Origin: Algibacter sp. L3A6
Lineage (GTDB): Bacteria; Bacteroidota; Bacteroidia; Flavobacteriales; Flavobacteriaceae
Length of the DNA stretch: 64,000 nt
NCBI RefSeq assembly: GCF_009796825.1
Contig: NZ_CP047030.1
Location: 4,400,501 to 4,464,500 of the forward strand
Reading direction: 5' to 3'
Each line of letters starts with the position of its first letter. Position 1 is the first letter of the stretch. Below the pieces are notes generated by a model, which ran no database searches, was not told the DNA's origin, and saw nothing but the letters and a program-made list of their open reading frames with translations. Position numbers and translations under genes: made by a program. This document shows positions 25,415-35,113 of this stretch, piece after piece.

Positions 25415-28400
25415 TCAAATCCCAAATGTTCCAGACCCTAATTGGTCGCCAATATCAATCAAAGCATCTTCAAAATCTGCTTTATTATTGATGTCCTTTA
25501 GTTTGTCATAAACATTTTGTTTATAAACTTTAGTGTGTACTTTACTATGAGCGTGCGCATTAGTGTTTGCTCCTGCTTTTATTTTTGAAGAAGTTGGTAA
25601 ATAAGCACCATTTTCAGCAGCGTTTTTGTCAATTCCTAACTGCTTCATTTTGTGACGTAATTCAACCATTTTTGGGTCTTTAGAATTAGACATTACAATA
25701 TGATGTGCCGAATTTTTATGGCTTGGTTCTGCAATACGCTGTTTTTGCATATTCTTTCTCAGCTTAGCAGCATCAGAAGAACAATCTAAACCAAACACAT
25801 CTAACCAAGAGTTAGTATCTGGAACATAAGCGTAAAAATTTGCGTTATTCCCTAAATAACCAATTGGGTCTTGACTGATGTAAGTTCCACTATCAGGTGA
25901 ATAATATCTAAACCTGTTATAATACAACCCAGTTTCCACATCCTCATACTGTCCCTGATATCTAAAAGGTATGAACGTTTTACTACCTCCAATATTACGG
26001 ATATTTCCGTAAATATCCAACTCACATTCCCAAACATTCTCACCTTTTTCATTAAAGGCTTGAACGGGGGTCCCCAAATAATCGCAAACTATGGAGTATG
26101 TTTTATCGCCTACTATTTTAGCTTGTGGCACAAAACTATTGTTTTCAAATACCCAAGTGGTTAAAGCTGTACTGTCTTGAGATTTATCACTTTCGCTAGA
26201 TATTGCTGTTGGAGTTGGTTCTTTTTCTTCCGCATCAATATCCCCATTTTCGTTAACAAACAATCTGGGGCGGTCTTCCAAGCTGTATTGCCATTCGTGC
26301 AGTGGTAAATTACCATCCCAAATAAAGCGGGTAATGATTCCGTTGCGCTGTACTCGTGGGGCTGTTACTATTTTGGCTGTACGCCTACCCAAGGCATCAT
26401 ATTCAAACGCTATATGTTCTTCATTTGGTTTTGTAACTGCTTTTAGCATTCCATTACCAAACCATTGGTAGTTCCATTCGCCTATATCTTTTGGATTTTC
26501 TGCTTTAGATACAAATTTGAGTATTAAATTGCCCTCATCATCATATTTATAGGTCGCGTTTTCATCTTTCAATAATTCCCCACCATTACCATATTCTCTA
26601 TCGTTTTGGCTTGGGCTTTTAAACATATTCCCAACGGCATCGGGCATTTTGTATATGGTGTCTAAACCATTTTTATAACCTGCCGAAGCTAAATTCCCTA
26701 CATCATCATAACTAAACCTTACCGTACTGTTGGTTAAGTTATTCACCATACTTAACAATCTATCGGCACGTCCCCATTGGTAACGTACGTTGCGGGCTTC
26801 TACATTTTTATTTTGTACAAGGTGTTTTTCTACACGCCCCAATTGGTCTCTTTGAGTGGTTACCGTAACATCCCCACTAACCATACGCTGTATTTCTAGC
26901 CCTAAAGCATCTCTTTTATACTGGGCTTGCCATCCGTTGGCTTCGGTACGTGCTACATTTCCATCTTTTGTAAATTCTTGAATAATATTAGCGCCTAAAG
27001 AACTTGTAATACTGGTGCGTTGTCTCAAACGATTATAAGTACTCTTTACAAGGTGTCCGTTTTGGTCTTCGCTTATTACATTTCCGTTTTTGTATTCAAA
27101 TTTTACGGTGTTAAAGGCATTGGTAGCCTCTTTAATACTGCCATTGCTGTTGTATGTAAAATACTCGCCTGTACCATCATAATGATTCGCAGTTAAAATA
27201 TTACCGGTGCCACTGTACATGTACTTCGTCCAACGTTCCTGTGGGCGCAATACCTTGGTTACACGGCCTACAGCATCACGAACATAACGTCTACACAAAC
27301 CATCGAATCCCCACTCTCCAATAATTTGCCCTAGAGGGTCTAATGTAAAGCGGTACGCGTTATTGTTTTCGTTAACTATAGTGGTTAGCTGCTCTTCTGT
27401 ATTGTACTTAAAGGTTATGGTTTTTCCGTTTTCGGTACGGGTTTTTAAATTCCCTAAACCCCAATAGGTAAAGGCAACTTCTCGCAAGGAATCTTTAGCT
27501 AAAATAACATTTCCTGCCTTATCGTAATTAAAAACATGCTTATTACCGTCTGGTTCACGCAGGCCAATCACATTACCCATAACATCGTATTTATAGGTGG
27601 TAGTGGCTCCATTAGGTTGCGTGTTGTTTAATAAATTCCCTAATTTATCGTAAACCCAGCGTATGCTTCGGCCATCGTTTAAGGTTGCTTTTACTAATTC
27701 ACTGCGTTCGTTCCAGAAAAAGGTGGTGCGGTTGTCTGCACTATCCGTCATGGCGAGTAACTGGTTGTTGGTATCGTACTCATATTTTAATTGCGTACCG
27801 TCTGGAAAACTTCGAGCAATTAATTTATTATCGATATCATATTTCCATGACATACTACCATCTGGCCCCGTATAGCCAATTAAACGTTGCATACTATCGT
27901 ACTCGAATGCCGTTTTATTTTTATCGGCATCTTCAATAGACGTTGTGTTACCAAACAAATCGTAGGTGTACTTTGTGGTATTCCCTAACGGGTCGGTTAG
28001 CATTTCTAAGTACTGTAAGTCATTATATTTTTGGTAGGTTTCGCCACCTTTAGCATCTGTAATTCGATATATTAAATTATTGCTATCGTAATAATACGTT
28101 GTGGTATGCCCCAACGAGTTGGTTACTATGGTTTTGCCTTTTTCGTACTGGGTCCAATATTCTAAAATACCTTCGTCTCCCCAAGTGTGTACACATTTAG
28201 CATCATCCCCTTTACCTTCGTATTCCCAATAAAATGACAAACCACTTTGGTTGGTTAATTTCACCAACAAATGCCCCTCGTAAAAAAAGTGTTTACTTAC
28301 ATTATTAGCCTCGGTTACTTGTACTAAGTTGTCTTCGTTATCAACTTTATAACGAATAAAATTTATGCGGGTATCGTCTATGATACTATAAACAGCTGTA

Positions 28401-29785
28401 ATACGTCTGTTTTCGTGCGTAACCTGTAAAACTCTACCTGTACTGTCAATTATTTTATTGAGTAACCCATGGCGATATTCAAAACGAATTTCATTTCCTA
28501 AATCGTTAGTAATAGCTTGTATAGGAAAAAAATCGTCCTCGTTGCTATTGGTTGCAAAACGATAAGTTAGCCCGTCTTCTCCTTTATAAGCGACGCCTAT
28601 ACTATCTTTAAACCACGTAATTTTTTCTTGGCGGTTGTAATACATATCACCATTTGCTAGCATAGGCATTGCAACATGTCTGCCATCAGGAAGCTGTAAA
28701 GATATGGTTGTATCACTGTATACTTTATAACCAATATGGTAACTATGATGCCAATTGCTCCCAATAGGCGATGCTATTTCCGCATCACTAAAATAATGCC
28801 GTGTCCAATCCAAAGGGATTGGTCCTGGTAAACTAAAATCTAAATTTTCTGAAATAACGCGCCCCGAAACTGCATCTACAGGTTCTCCAAAGTGCTTACA
28901 TTTAAAATCTTGTAATCGTTTTGCTGCTTTTGAAGCTAAATTATCTAATTTTTTCGAAACTTTGTTTATACCCTTTTTAGTTACCTTTAATAAAGCACCA
29001 CCAGATTTTTTAGCGAGTTTCCCAAGGCCTTTTAAACCTAGAGACATGGCTAGTGCTAATAAATCTATAGTTGGCGGACCACCAACTAACACTGGTTTTC
29101 CAGCAGGTATTACGTTTAATAGTACCGATGTTGGCGCCATTAAAGACATTTTTGGTTTGGTTTTCCCTAACCTAAAAGGCGCAGGAATACCAATTAAATT
29201 ACAAGATAAAGCAGGTAAAAATTGCCCTGAAAACGGTGCACCATCTGCTAAAACCGTTGAGCTTCCCATAAACATCTCTGACGATGCCATAGGACTCACT
29301 GATGGTAATGCATGCAATATAATACCCGGTAAATGTTGAAGGCTTACACCAGCGTTAGCAATAAATTTATTATTTACCATAACACTTGGTGCCATGGCTT
29401 TTACAATGGCTACAGCTACACTACTTACCGTTAAAGGCTGTGGTTCTGGCTCACTACCATCTTCTGGCGGCTCTGGCACCGGAGGTGTTGGCACTACCGA
29501 ACTTATGGCGGCAAAAATAGCCCCCATAATATCGAAAACCATCCCTACGTGTGGCACAGCCATTAATGGCGAGGGCGGAAACATAGTAGGATGTACGTCA
29601 ATACCAAGAGCAATATCTTGATACTTTCCTGCGGGTTGCCCAGGAATTGAAGGCATTATAGAAGCTGCAAGATCAGACTGAAAGGCATCTAGCTTTTCTT
29701 TTTTTTCTGACAAAAAAGACATGAATCCAGAAGACTCATTATCACTATCACTATTAGAAACAACTTTATTTACAATTTTTGCCAT
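25415..29785 (-). CDS. PAAR-like Rhs effector with C-terminal AHH nuclease
   Basis: A 1456-aa T6SS spike cargo. Residues about 60-240 are a Pro/Ala/Gly-rich PAAR-like region with hydrophobic stretches (HPTMFPPSPLMAVPHVG; ALPSVSPMASSEMFMGSS). About 298-370 is a DUF6531-type entry (GEPVDAVSGRVISENLDFSL), about 380-1293 the YD/RHS repeats, and about 1294-1334 the DPIG...FGLD autocleavage/junction region. The tip (1335-1456) has SAHHIV (H1361, H1362), NGAYLP and HAHSKVHTKVY: the AHH nuclease superfamily. It lies downstream of vgrG and a candidate adaptor, with immunity directly after. Confidence 0.93.
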   Translation of the reverse strand: MAKIVNKVVSNSDSDNESSGFMSFLSEKKEKLDAFQSDLAASIMPSIPGQPAGKYQDIALGIDVHPTMFPPSPLMAVPHVGMVFDIMGAIFAAISSVVPTPPVPEPPEDGSEPEPQPLTVSSVAVAIVKAMAPSVMVNNKFIANAGVSLQHLPGIILHALPSVSPMASSEMFMGSSTVLADGAPFSGQFLPALSCNLIGIPAPFRLGKTKPKMSLMAPTSVLLNVIPAGKPVLVGGPPTIDLLALAMSLGLKGLGKLAKKSGGALLKVTKKGINKVSKKLDNLASKAAKRLQDFKCKHFGEPVDAVSGRVISENLDFSLPGPIPLDWTRHYFSDAEIASPIGSNWHHSYHIGYKVYSDTTISLQLPDGRHVAMPMLANGDMYYNRQEKITWFKDSIGVAYKGEDGLTYRFATNSNEDDFFPIQAITNDLGNEIRFEYRHGLLNKIIDSTGRVLQVTHENRRITAVYSIIDDTRINFIRYKVDNEDNLVQVTEANNVSKHFFYEGHLLVKLTNQSGLSFYWEYEGKGDDAKCVHTWGDEGILEYWTQYEKGKTIVTNSLGHTTTYYYDSNNLIYRITDAKGGETYQKYNDLQYLEMLTDPLGNTTKYTYDLFGNTTSIEDADKNKTAFEYDSMQRLIGYTGPDGSMSWKYDIDNKLIARSFPDGTQLKYEYDTNNQLLAMTDSADNRTTFFWNERSELVKATLNDGRSIRWVYDKLGNLLNNTQPNGATTTYKYDVMGNVIGLREPDGNKHVFNYDKAGNVILAKDSLREVAFTYWGLGNLKTRTENGKTITFKYNTEEQLTTIVNENNNAYRFTLDPLGQIIGEWGFDGLCRRYVRDAVGRVTKVLRPQERWTKYMYSGTGNILTANHYDGTGEYFTYNSNGSIKEATNAFNTVKFEYKNGNVISEDQNGHLVKSTYNRLRQRTSITSSLGANIIQEFTKDGNVARTEANGWQAQYKRDALGLEIQRMVSGDVTVTTQRDQLGRVEKHLVQNKNVEARNVRYQWGRADRLLSMVNNLTNSTVRFSYDDVGNLASAGYKNGLDTIYKMPDAVGNMFKSPSQNDREYGNGGELLKDENATYKYDDEGNLILKFVSKAENPKDIGEWNYQWFGNGMLKAVTKPNEEHIAFEYDALGRRTAKIVTAPRVQRNGIITRFIWDGNLPLHEWQYSLEDRPRLFVNENGDIDAEEKEPTPTAISSESDKSQDSTALTTWVFENNSFVPQAKIVGDKTYSIVCDYLGTPVQAFNEKGENVWECELDIYGNIRNIGGSKTFIPFRYQGQYEDVETGLYYNRFRYYSPDSGTYISQDPIGYLGNNANFYAYVPDTNSWLDVFGLDCSSDAAKLRKNMQKQRIAEPSHKNSAHHIVMSNSKDPKMVELRHKMKQLGIDKNAAENGAYLPTSSKIKAGANTNAHAHSKVHTKVYKQNVYDKLKDINNKADFEDALIDIGDQLGSGTFGI

Positions 29786-29789
29786 TTAC

Positions 29790-31142
29790 TTATACTTTTA
29801 GTGGTTTTCTTCTGTTTACATATTTCAAATTGAGGTATTCTGTACCTTGCAATAACGTATCCCAATCTGTACCTATTTCAGTTTCAAATTGTTTGTTTAA
29901 CATGGTATCCATGCTTCTATATTTGTAACTGCTATCGCAAATTTGTTTTGCTAAAGATGCTGAAAACAAATATGTTGATGCCCTTTTTACTTCTAACGGT
30001 AAATTAGTGCCCGCTTGCAATGAAAATATAACATGCTCCCAAGCGGCTTCCATATTTTTAGATTGAAAATTAACTAGAGCCAACATTCTATAACCTTCCA
30101 TGGTGTAAAAAACATCACCGTGTTTAGCTGTTTCAGAAACTAATTTTTCATAGCAAGAAATAGCTTCTGGTCGTGTTTTTTTATCAACTAAATATAATGA
30201 TGCTTTTATCATTAATGCCGACCTCCATATAGGGTAAGCCTCATCTGACTTTTCAATTTCTGGCTCTGCCAAATCAATCGCTTTATTTGCATTCTCGAAA
30301 GCCAACTCTTTATTTTTTATATTAAAAAAAGCTATAGCACAAATTAAATGTGATGTTGCTTTAGTGGTAAGTTTTTTTAATTGATAGCCGAGTTCTATGA
30401 GTACTTTTGCTTCTTTTTTAATGTTGATATCATCATCAATAGTGGCATCCATCACTTTACGCACTTGCTTCTGAAATTTTGTGCTTGGTGAATGTGGTTT
30501 TACACTATCACTATCCTTATCCATTTCATTACGCATGGCATTTGCCATATCTAGGTTCGCTCTTAATTCTACAACTCTGGCCGTTTTATGCTTTTGTAAT
30601 TTTGATAGGTTTCGTTTTACATCAACATCTATAGCTGCCAATCTAAAATCGTTTGGTAAGGATCCTGATAATTGATTTGACAACCATGCCTCAAAACCTG
30701 CGCCATGCATTCCTGGCGCAAAATAAAGTATAAAGTTTTCTTCTTTAAACGGAAGTAGATCTTTTAATCGCTTTAATTCTCCAACCACACTTTTAAAAGT
30801 AGGCGGTAATGCTCTGTTTACATCATAAGATTCTGGTAAATAGCCATCTTTTTTATAAGCATATATCAAATCATATTTTTTGTCGTCGCTAGTATTAAAC
30901 CACGATAAAAATTCTTCCCAAAGGTGTTGTTCAAAAAAATCATCAGAATAAACAGATTGGAATCTAAAAAATATATCTTCAAAAACTCCTATAGGCGAAG
31001 CTTCAATGTCCATAAATTTATCTAAAATCTCAATATCGTGATAATCGCATACCCATATGGCCATATCCCATTTGTAGGTATTTATCGATTCCCATTTATT
31101 TCTAATTTTAGCAAGTTCTTGCGCTATAGATGCGTTACTCAT
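29790..31142 (-). CDS. Candidate T6SS effector adaptor between VgrG and Rhs
   Basis: A 450-aa cytoplasmic protein with no signal and no family recognised by eye. The N-terminal half (1-200) is mixed alpha/beta (KWDMAIWVCDYHDIEILDKF; FILYFAPGMHGAGFEAWLSN); the C-terminal half (about 240-410) is helical with TPR-like pairs (LICAIAFFNIKNKELAFENA, YPIWRSALMIKASLYLVDKK, YRMLALVNFQSKNMEAAWEH). It lies 9 nt after vgrG and 4 nt before the rhs gene. That is the slot where adaptor/chaperone proteins (DUF4123, DUF1795, DUF2169 in other T6SS) load a PAAR effector onto VgrG. The role is inferred from position and repeats. Confidence 0.6.
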   Translation of the reverse strand: MSNASIAQELAKIRNKWESINTYKWDMAIWVCDYHDIEILDKFMDIEASPIGVFEDIFFRFQSVYSDDFFEQHLWEEFLSWFNTSDDKKYDLIYAYKKDGYLPESYDVNRALPPTFKSVVGELKRLKDLLPFKEENFILYFAPGMHGAGFEAWLSNQLSGSLPNDFRLAAIDVDVKRNLSKLQKHKTARVVELRANLDMANAMRNEMDKDSDSVKPHSPSTKFQKQVRKVMDATIDDDINIKKEAKVLIELGYQLKKLTTKATSHLICAIAFFNIKNKELAFENANKAIDLAEPEIEKSDEAYPIWRSALMIKASLYLVDKKTRPEAISCYEKLVSETAKHGDVFYTMEGYRMLALVNFQSKNMEAAWEHVIFSLQAGTNLPLEVKRASTYLFSASLAKQICDSSYKYRSMDTMLNKQFETEIGTDWDTLLQGTEYLNLKYVNRRKPLKV

Positions 31143-31151
31143 AATATATTG

Positions 31152-32924
31152 TTATGAATTAAGTTTAACTATGGCTCCTGAAATTAAAGTTTCGCCTGAT
31201 GAATTAGTATTGATTTTACCACCAACAATATTAGCTTCTTCTTTACCGTTAACATCTACCTTTTTAGAATCTATTACAATGCCCTCTGGTAACACACCTA
31301 TGTTAGAAGCGCCTGTTTGAATTACCGATTCATTATCTGAAATTATCTTGGTAGATTTACCGTGTAATTCAATATTATCGCCATACATGGCAATAAATTT
31401 AGAACGTAAAAATAATTTTTCTTCACTCGAAATAGTTAATGTTTTTTCAACCGTATCAAAATGAATAATATTTGTGTTTTTATCAGAAATGGTTATCATT
31501 TCTTTTCCGTCAGTATCATCTAACTTAATAGTATGCCCACTACGTGTTCTAATAGCCTTAAAATCATTACTTTCACTTTGAAAATCTAACGCGCTCGCAT
31601 TACCATTATACAAACTTCCAAGCATATAAGGGCGTTCTGCATTAGCGCCTTCAAAACCAACTAAAACCTCCTCACCTACTTCTGGTATAAAATGAAAGCC
31701 TTTATCACCACCTCCATGCGGTGTTACCACACGAATCCATGGCGTTGTTTCTCCTGTAGATCTCTGCCAAGGAAACTGTACTTTTACACGTGCTAAACCA
31801 TCTGGATCTGAGTTTTCCATAACAACCGCTGTTTGCGTGTCACTTTTTGGTATAGCTTCAAAGTTTGTATCTGGAAATACATCCATATCTGCACTTAGGG
31901 CCTCGAATGTATTATGGTATTGTCCGTTTTCGTTATTACTATGGCGTACTTTTATAACACGGTACCTACCATGACTTGCATTTTCACCTTGTATATCTAT
32001 TATTTTCCCAATGCCTACTCCAGGGTTATCACTATCCCCCGTCATTCTTACTTGTTGGGTTTCTACAGCTTTTTTCTGTTGTTCTACATGGGTATCCATC
32101 CGTTGTTTAAGTCCTGGATCGTTAAACCCGTTTACCCAAACATTGGTTTCTTTAGCATAAAGTGCGTTACCGCGTTCGCTTGTAAAACTACTATATCCGG
32201 TAGAGCCTGTGCTTACTTCCGATGTTTTTTTCTCATGCTTTTCATCGGTAAGGTAATCGTTGGTGAAGTAATTAAAATTGTTAGGAAGTGGCACTAAATC
32301 TAATGAGAACCCATGTAAATCGTGCCCGTATGTTAAAACAACATCTTCTCCATCTTCTGGCTGTCCGAAAATAAGTTTTTTACCATCATAGTACAACCAC
32401 TCACTGTATTGCATAGCTAAACGGCTTGCATAACGCCAATTACTTTCCTTATGTTGTACACTATAATGCAAAGGCGCACTGTTTTGCGGATTCATTATAG
32501 CGCTAAGTTTTGAGGTATCATACCCTTGTAAAGTAAGTGCTATAATGTGTGATAAACTTTTGTCTAAAAAGGAATTATAATGCGGACCATCATCACATAA
32601 AACCGTTGGGCTTTCTGCTTTAATCGTTACAATATTTTCGTTATTATAACCGCGCTTATTGGCTACAGAGGTAACAACACCTTTAAATTCTAACGTTTTA
32701 TAACCAGAAAAATCACTTAGAGAACTTACTTGTAGTGTTAGCGTTTCTCCCAAATAGTTTTTTGTACTATTAGAAATCTCTCCTTCTAAATTTTCTAGCA
32801 CATCGGTTCTGCATTCCAAATTTAAAAAATGGTGCGCATTAATACCTTGATCTAAAACAAAACGCTTAAATGAGGTGATAGCGGTACTTCCAATAAAAAT
32901 TTCTGTAACGGATTGTAATGCCAT
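31152..32924 (-). CDS. vgrG: VgrG (TssI) spike protein
   Basis: A 590-aa trimeric spike protein. The gp27-like N-terminus holds LDQGINAHHFLNLECRTDVL, then a gp5 OB-fold with DPDGLARVKVQFPWQ and WIRVVTPHGGGDKGF, then the FIPEVGEEVLVGFEGANAER and PYMLGSLYNG motif. The C-terminus is a needle-type beta helix (IELHGKSTKIISDNESVIQT) without an effector extension, so cargo is carried through the adjacent PAAR-Rhs. It is the spike of the T6SS and precedes the adaptor and rhs genes. Confidence 0.95.
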   Translation of the reverse strand: MALQSVTEIFIGSTAITSFKRFVLDQGINAHHFLNLECRTDVLENLEGEISNSTKNYLGETLTLQVSSLSDFSGYKTLEFKGVVTSVANKRGYNNENIVTIKAESPTVLCDDGPHYNSFLDKSLSHIIALTLQGYDTSKLSAIMNPQNSAPLHYSVQHKESNWRYASRLAMQYSEWLYYDGKKLIFGQPEDGEDVVLTYGHDLHGFSLDLVPLPNNFNYFTNDYLTDEKHEKKTSEVSTGSTGYSSFTSERGNALYAKETNVWVNGFNDPGLKQRMDTHVEQQKKAVETQQVRMTGDSDNPGVGIGKIIDIQGENASHGRYRVIKVRHSNNENGQYHNTFEALSADMDVFPDTNFEAIPKSDTQTAVVMENSDPDGLARVKVQFPWQRSTGETTPWIRVVTPHGGGDKGFHFIPEVGEEVLVGFEGANAERPYMLGSLYNGNASALDFQSESNDFKAIRTRSGHTIKLDDTDGKEMITISDKNTNIIHFDTVEKTLTISSEEKLFLRSKFIAMYGDNIELHGKSTKIISDNESVIQTGASNIGVLPEGIVIDSKKVDVNGKEEANIVGGKINTNSSGETLISGAIVKLNS

Positions 32925-32936
32925 AGTTATATTTTT

Positions 32937-33710
32937 TTAATTTTTTATAAATTTACCTTCACGATAAACTAATTTCTTGTATTTACCTGTCGTTTTCAGA
33001 ATCCCAGTATCTTCTCCTTCGTGAATTAATGGCGTAAGTTCTGGGTAAAATAGTTCTTTAGTTACCGTATCAAATTTTAAATTTAATGTATCTCGCCTTC
33101 CTACACTTGTGTATAAACCATCGGAATTTTCAAAACAATCTAAGCAAATACCTTTAGATTCATTATTAAAACAAATAACTTTAGATGACAAAAGCCTACT
33201 AGATGAACAAACCAATTGTGTGTTAAATGTTAAATATGTACTATCGTTTAGTTTATGCACTTTATATGGGTGTGCGCCATTATCTTCTGAGAACTCAATA
33301 TTTGCTTTACCAGCAAAGTAATCTACAAACAAACTATCTTCATCACTATATCTATATAAAGATTTGTATGAATGATGACAGCCATAGTCAATGATTTCCC
33401 AATAAATAAAAATCAGCTTATCATCTTCAGATTTAACTAAAAAGAAATCATTTTCACTTAGTGCTTTATATAAGTCGTTATTGATGTAGTGTGAATTTTC
33501 TAGAATTTCTTTTAACTTTTCTTCAAAAATAAATAGTGCATTACCACCATCATTGTGTTGTGATCTCTTTTGTATATAATCGTCGTGAAGTTTTCTTAAA
33601 ATAAGAACATCTTCATTAAGGTTTGTCCTAGAAGATGTTTCACCATCTTTTGTTCCACAGAAATTTAAACTGGTAAAAAGTATGATAACAATAGCAAATA
33701 TGCTTTTCAT
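32937..33710 (-). CDS. Lipoprotein, candidate immunity or accessory
   Basis: A 257-aa protein with a lipoprotein signal (MKSIFAIVIILFTSLNFC; C18) and a soluble domain of unknown family. It is Cys-containing (CHHSYKS, LVCSSSRLL, CLDCFENS), suggesting periplasmic disulfides. It lies between vgrG and a second lipoprotein gene, downstream of a candidate lysozyme-like effector. A membrane-anchored periplasmic protein in this slot fits an immunity role against a cell-wall toxin, but it could be unrelated. Confidence 0.5.
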   Translation of the reverse strand: MKSIFAIVIILFTSLNFCGTKDGETSSRTNLNEDVLILRKLHDDYIQKRSQHNDGGNALFIFEEKLKEILENSHYINNDLYKALSENDFFLVKSEDDKLIFIYWEIIDYGCHHSYKSLYRYSDEDSLFVDYFAGKANIEFSEDNGAHPYKVHKLNDSTYLTFNTQLVCSSSRLLSSKVICFNNESKGICLDCFENSDGLYTSVGRRDTLNLKFDTVTKELFYPELTPLIHEGEDTGILKTTGKYKKLVYREGKFIKN

Positions 33711-33792
33711 GCTGAAAAAATATTATTATATGTCCAAATTATAATTTTCATCTTTTTAAATTCTGTTTTAGTTTTTATTTATATTAAAGAAT

Positions 33793-34374
33793 TCATTTAA
33801 TTACCTCTAATTGTTCTACCATTATATCTGATCCTTCCACTTCTAAATACTTAACCCAAATATTCATTTGATAATTTTGATTCGACTTATAATCCGTATT
33901 AAAAGTACTAAAATATAAATACTTTGAGCGTGCGCCTAGTAATACAACAGAATCTAGCTTTAAACTATTGATAGGTTCAGGAATATTATATTTTGAATCT
34001 TTTTCACTTTGCCCTTTTAAATACGATTGATATAACTCCTTATATCTTTCGTGTAATAAAGATGAATTTATTTTAACATTAAATACGGTATCTTGTTTGT
34101 GTAAAAAAATAATTTTAGCTTCCTTTTTATAGCATATTTCTACTTTTTTATCAGAATTATGAATTATTTTATCGTCTAGCAAATTATAGACTTCTATAGT
34201 GTAATTGTATAATTTATTGTATAAATCAATACTGTCTTTTGTAATTATTGATTTTTTTGAGTAACCACAATACGTTGTATCTATTACAACTTTTGGTTTT
34301 ATATGGCTTTGCTTCATTTCTTTTTTACAGGAAAAACTACTTAAAACAACAATTATGATTAAAAGATACTTCAT
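33793..34374 (-). CDS. Lipoprotein, probable immunity for 34379-35104
   Basis: A 193-aa lipoprotein with signal MKYLLIIIVVLSSFSC (C16) followed by KKEMKQSH. The mature part is a small alpha/beta domain (VVIDTTYCGYSKKSIITKD; YLYFSTFNTDYKSNQ). It begins 4 nt after the preceding candidate effector gene, so the pair is translationally coupled. The periplasmic lipid anchor is what is expected for protection against a peptidoglycan-cleaving effector. Family not recognised with certainty. Confidence 0.55.
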   Translation of the reverse strand: MKYLLIIIVVLSSFSCKKEMKQSHIKPKVVIDTTYCGYSKKSIITKDSIDLYNKLYNYTIEVYNLLDDKIIHNSDKKVEICYKKEAKIIFLHKQDTVFNVKINSSLLHERYKELYQSYLKGQSEKDSKYNIPEPINSLKLDSVVLLGARSKYLYFSTFNTDYKSNQNYQMNIWVKYLEVEGSDIMVEQLEVIK

Positions 34375-34378
34375 AGAA

Positions 34379-35104
34379 TTAGCTTGAAAAAATATTATAA
34401 TACAACAAGTATCGCCAAGAAGCTACTCTTTCAAGAGCTTTTATATGAATTGTTTCTCTAGACGTCTCATCACTATAAAAAATATTAAAACCTCCATTGT
34501 TTCCCAAACGCATTCTAGCTTCTGTTTCGTTTTGGTAAAAATAGTATGTCCAATAGGCAGACTCATCTTCACTTGGGTTTCCATATCCAAATTCCTTATA
34601 AGCTCTAATGAACATTTCTTCTCTATGCTTTAATACAGCAGCAATTGCTTCTATTCCACTTTGTAAATCTTTAAATGTAGCACTTGGCACATATTCTTCT
34701 CCATGTGCTTCGTCCCTAAAAGATTCACTAATTTTATATTCGTCATCTACATTATAATCTTTTGGAAGATATTTTTCAAACCTAGGATATTCTTTTTTTG
34801 ACCCAAAAAAATCTATACCTAATTGCAAAAAACCATAAACACGCCTATTCGTTTGAATCTTATTATCTTTATAAAACCCTTCTACATCTAAATAAAACTT
34901 ACCGAATCCTTCTCCTACTGCTATATTAAATAAATAAGAAGGTTTCAAACTAACGGTAGCGGCAACATTCTCAAAAATTTCAACAGCTGGTCTTTCTCTT
35001 TCGTCATCAGCATAACCGCCATAAGCACTTACGTAAACATTATACTCTTCTCTTAGTTCACGTTTTCTTACTAAATAAGGTTTCTTTTTTTCTTGCTTAC
35101 CCAT
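34379..35104 (-). CDS. Candidate Hcp-borne lysozyme-like effector
   Basis: A 241-aa protein with no signal peptide and no family firmly recognised. It has a Glu in FNIAVGEGFGKFYLDVEGF (E65) followed about 25 residues later by VYGFLQLGIDFFG (90-101). The E...GxxQ spacing resembles lysozyme-like/GH23-type transglycosylase folds (ExGF...GLMQ). A helical C-terminus (SGIEAIAAVLKHREEMFIRA; AYWTYYFYQNETEARMRL) follows. It lies 9 nt after hcp2 and 4 nt before a lipoprotein gene. The effector and enzyme calls are inferences from motif plus context. Confidence 0.45.
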   Translation of the reverse strand: MGKQEKKKPYLVRKRELREEYNVYVSAYGGYADDERERPAVEIFENVAATVSLKPSYLFNIAVGEGFGKFYLDVEGFYKDNKIQTNRRVYGFLQLGIDFFGSKKEYPRFEKYLPKDYNVDDEYKISESFRDEAHGEEYVPSATFKDLQSGIEAIAAVLKHREEMFIRAYKEFGYGNPSEDESAYWTYYFYQNETEARMRLGNNGGFNIFYSDETSRETIHIKALERVASWRYLLYYNIFSS

Positions 35105-35113
35105 AACATACTA

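Noticed and set aside
28962..29621. Plus-strand frames inside rhs
   Set aside because: Antisense shadows of the Gly/Pro/Ala-rich PAAR-like region.
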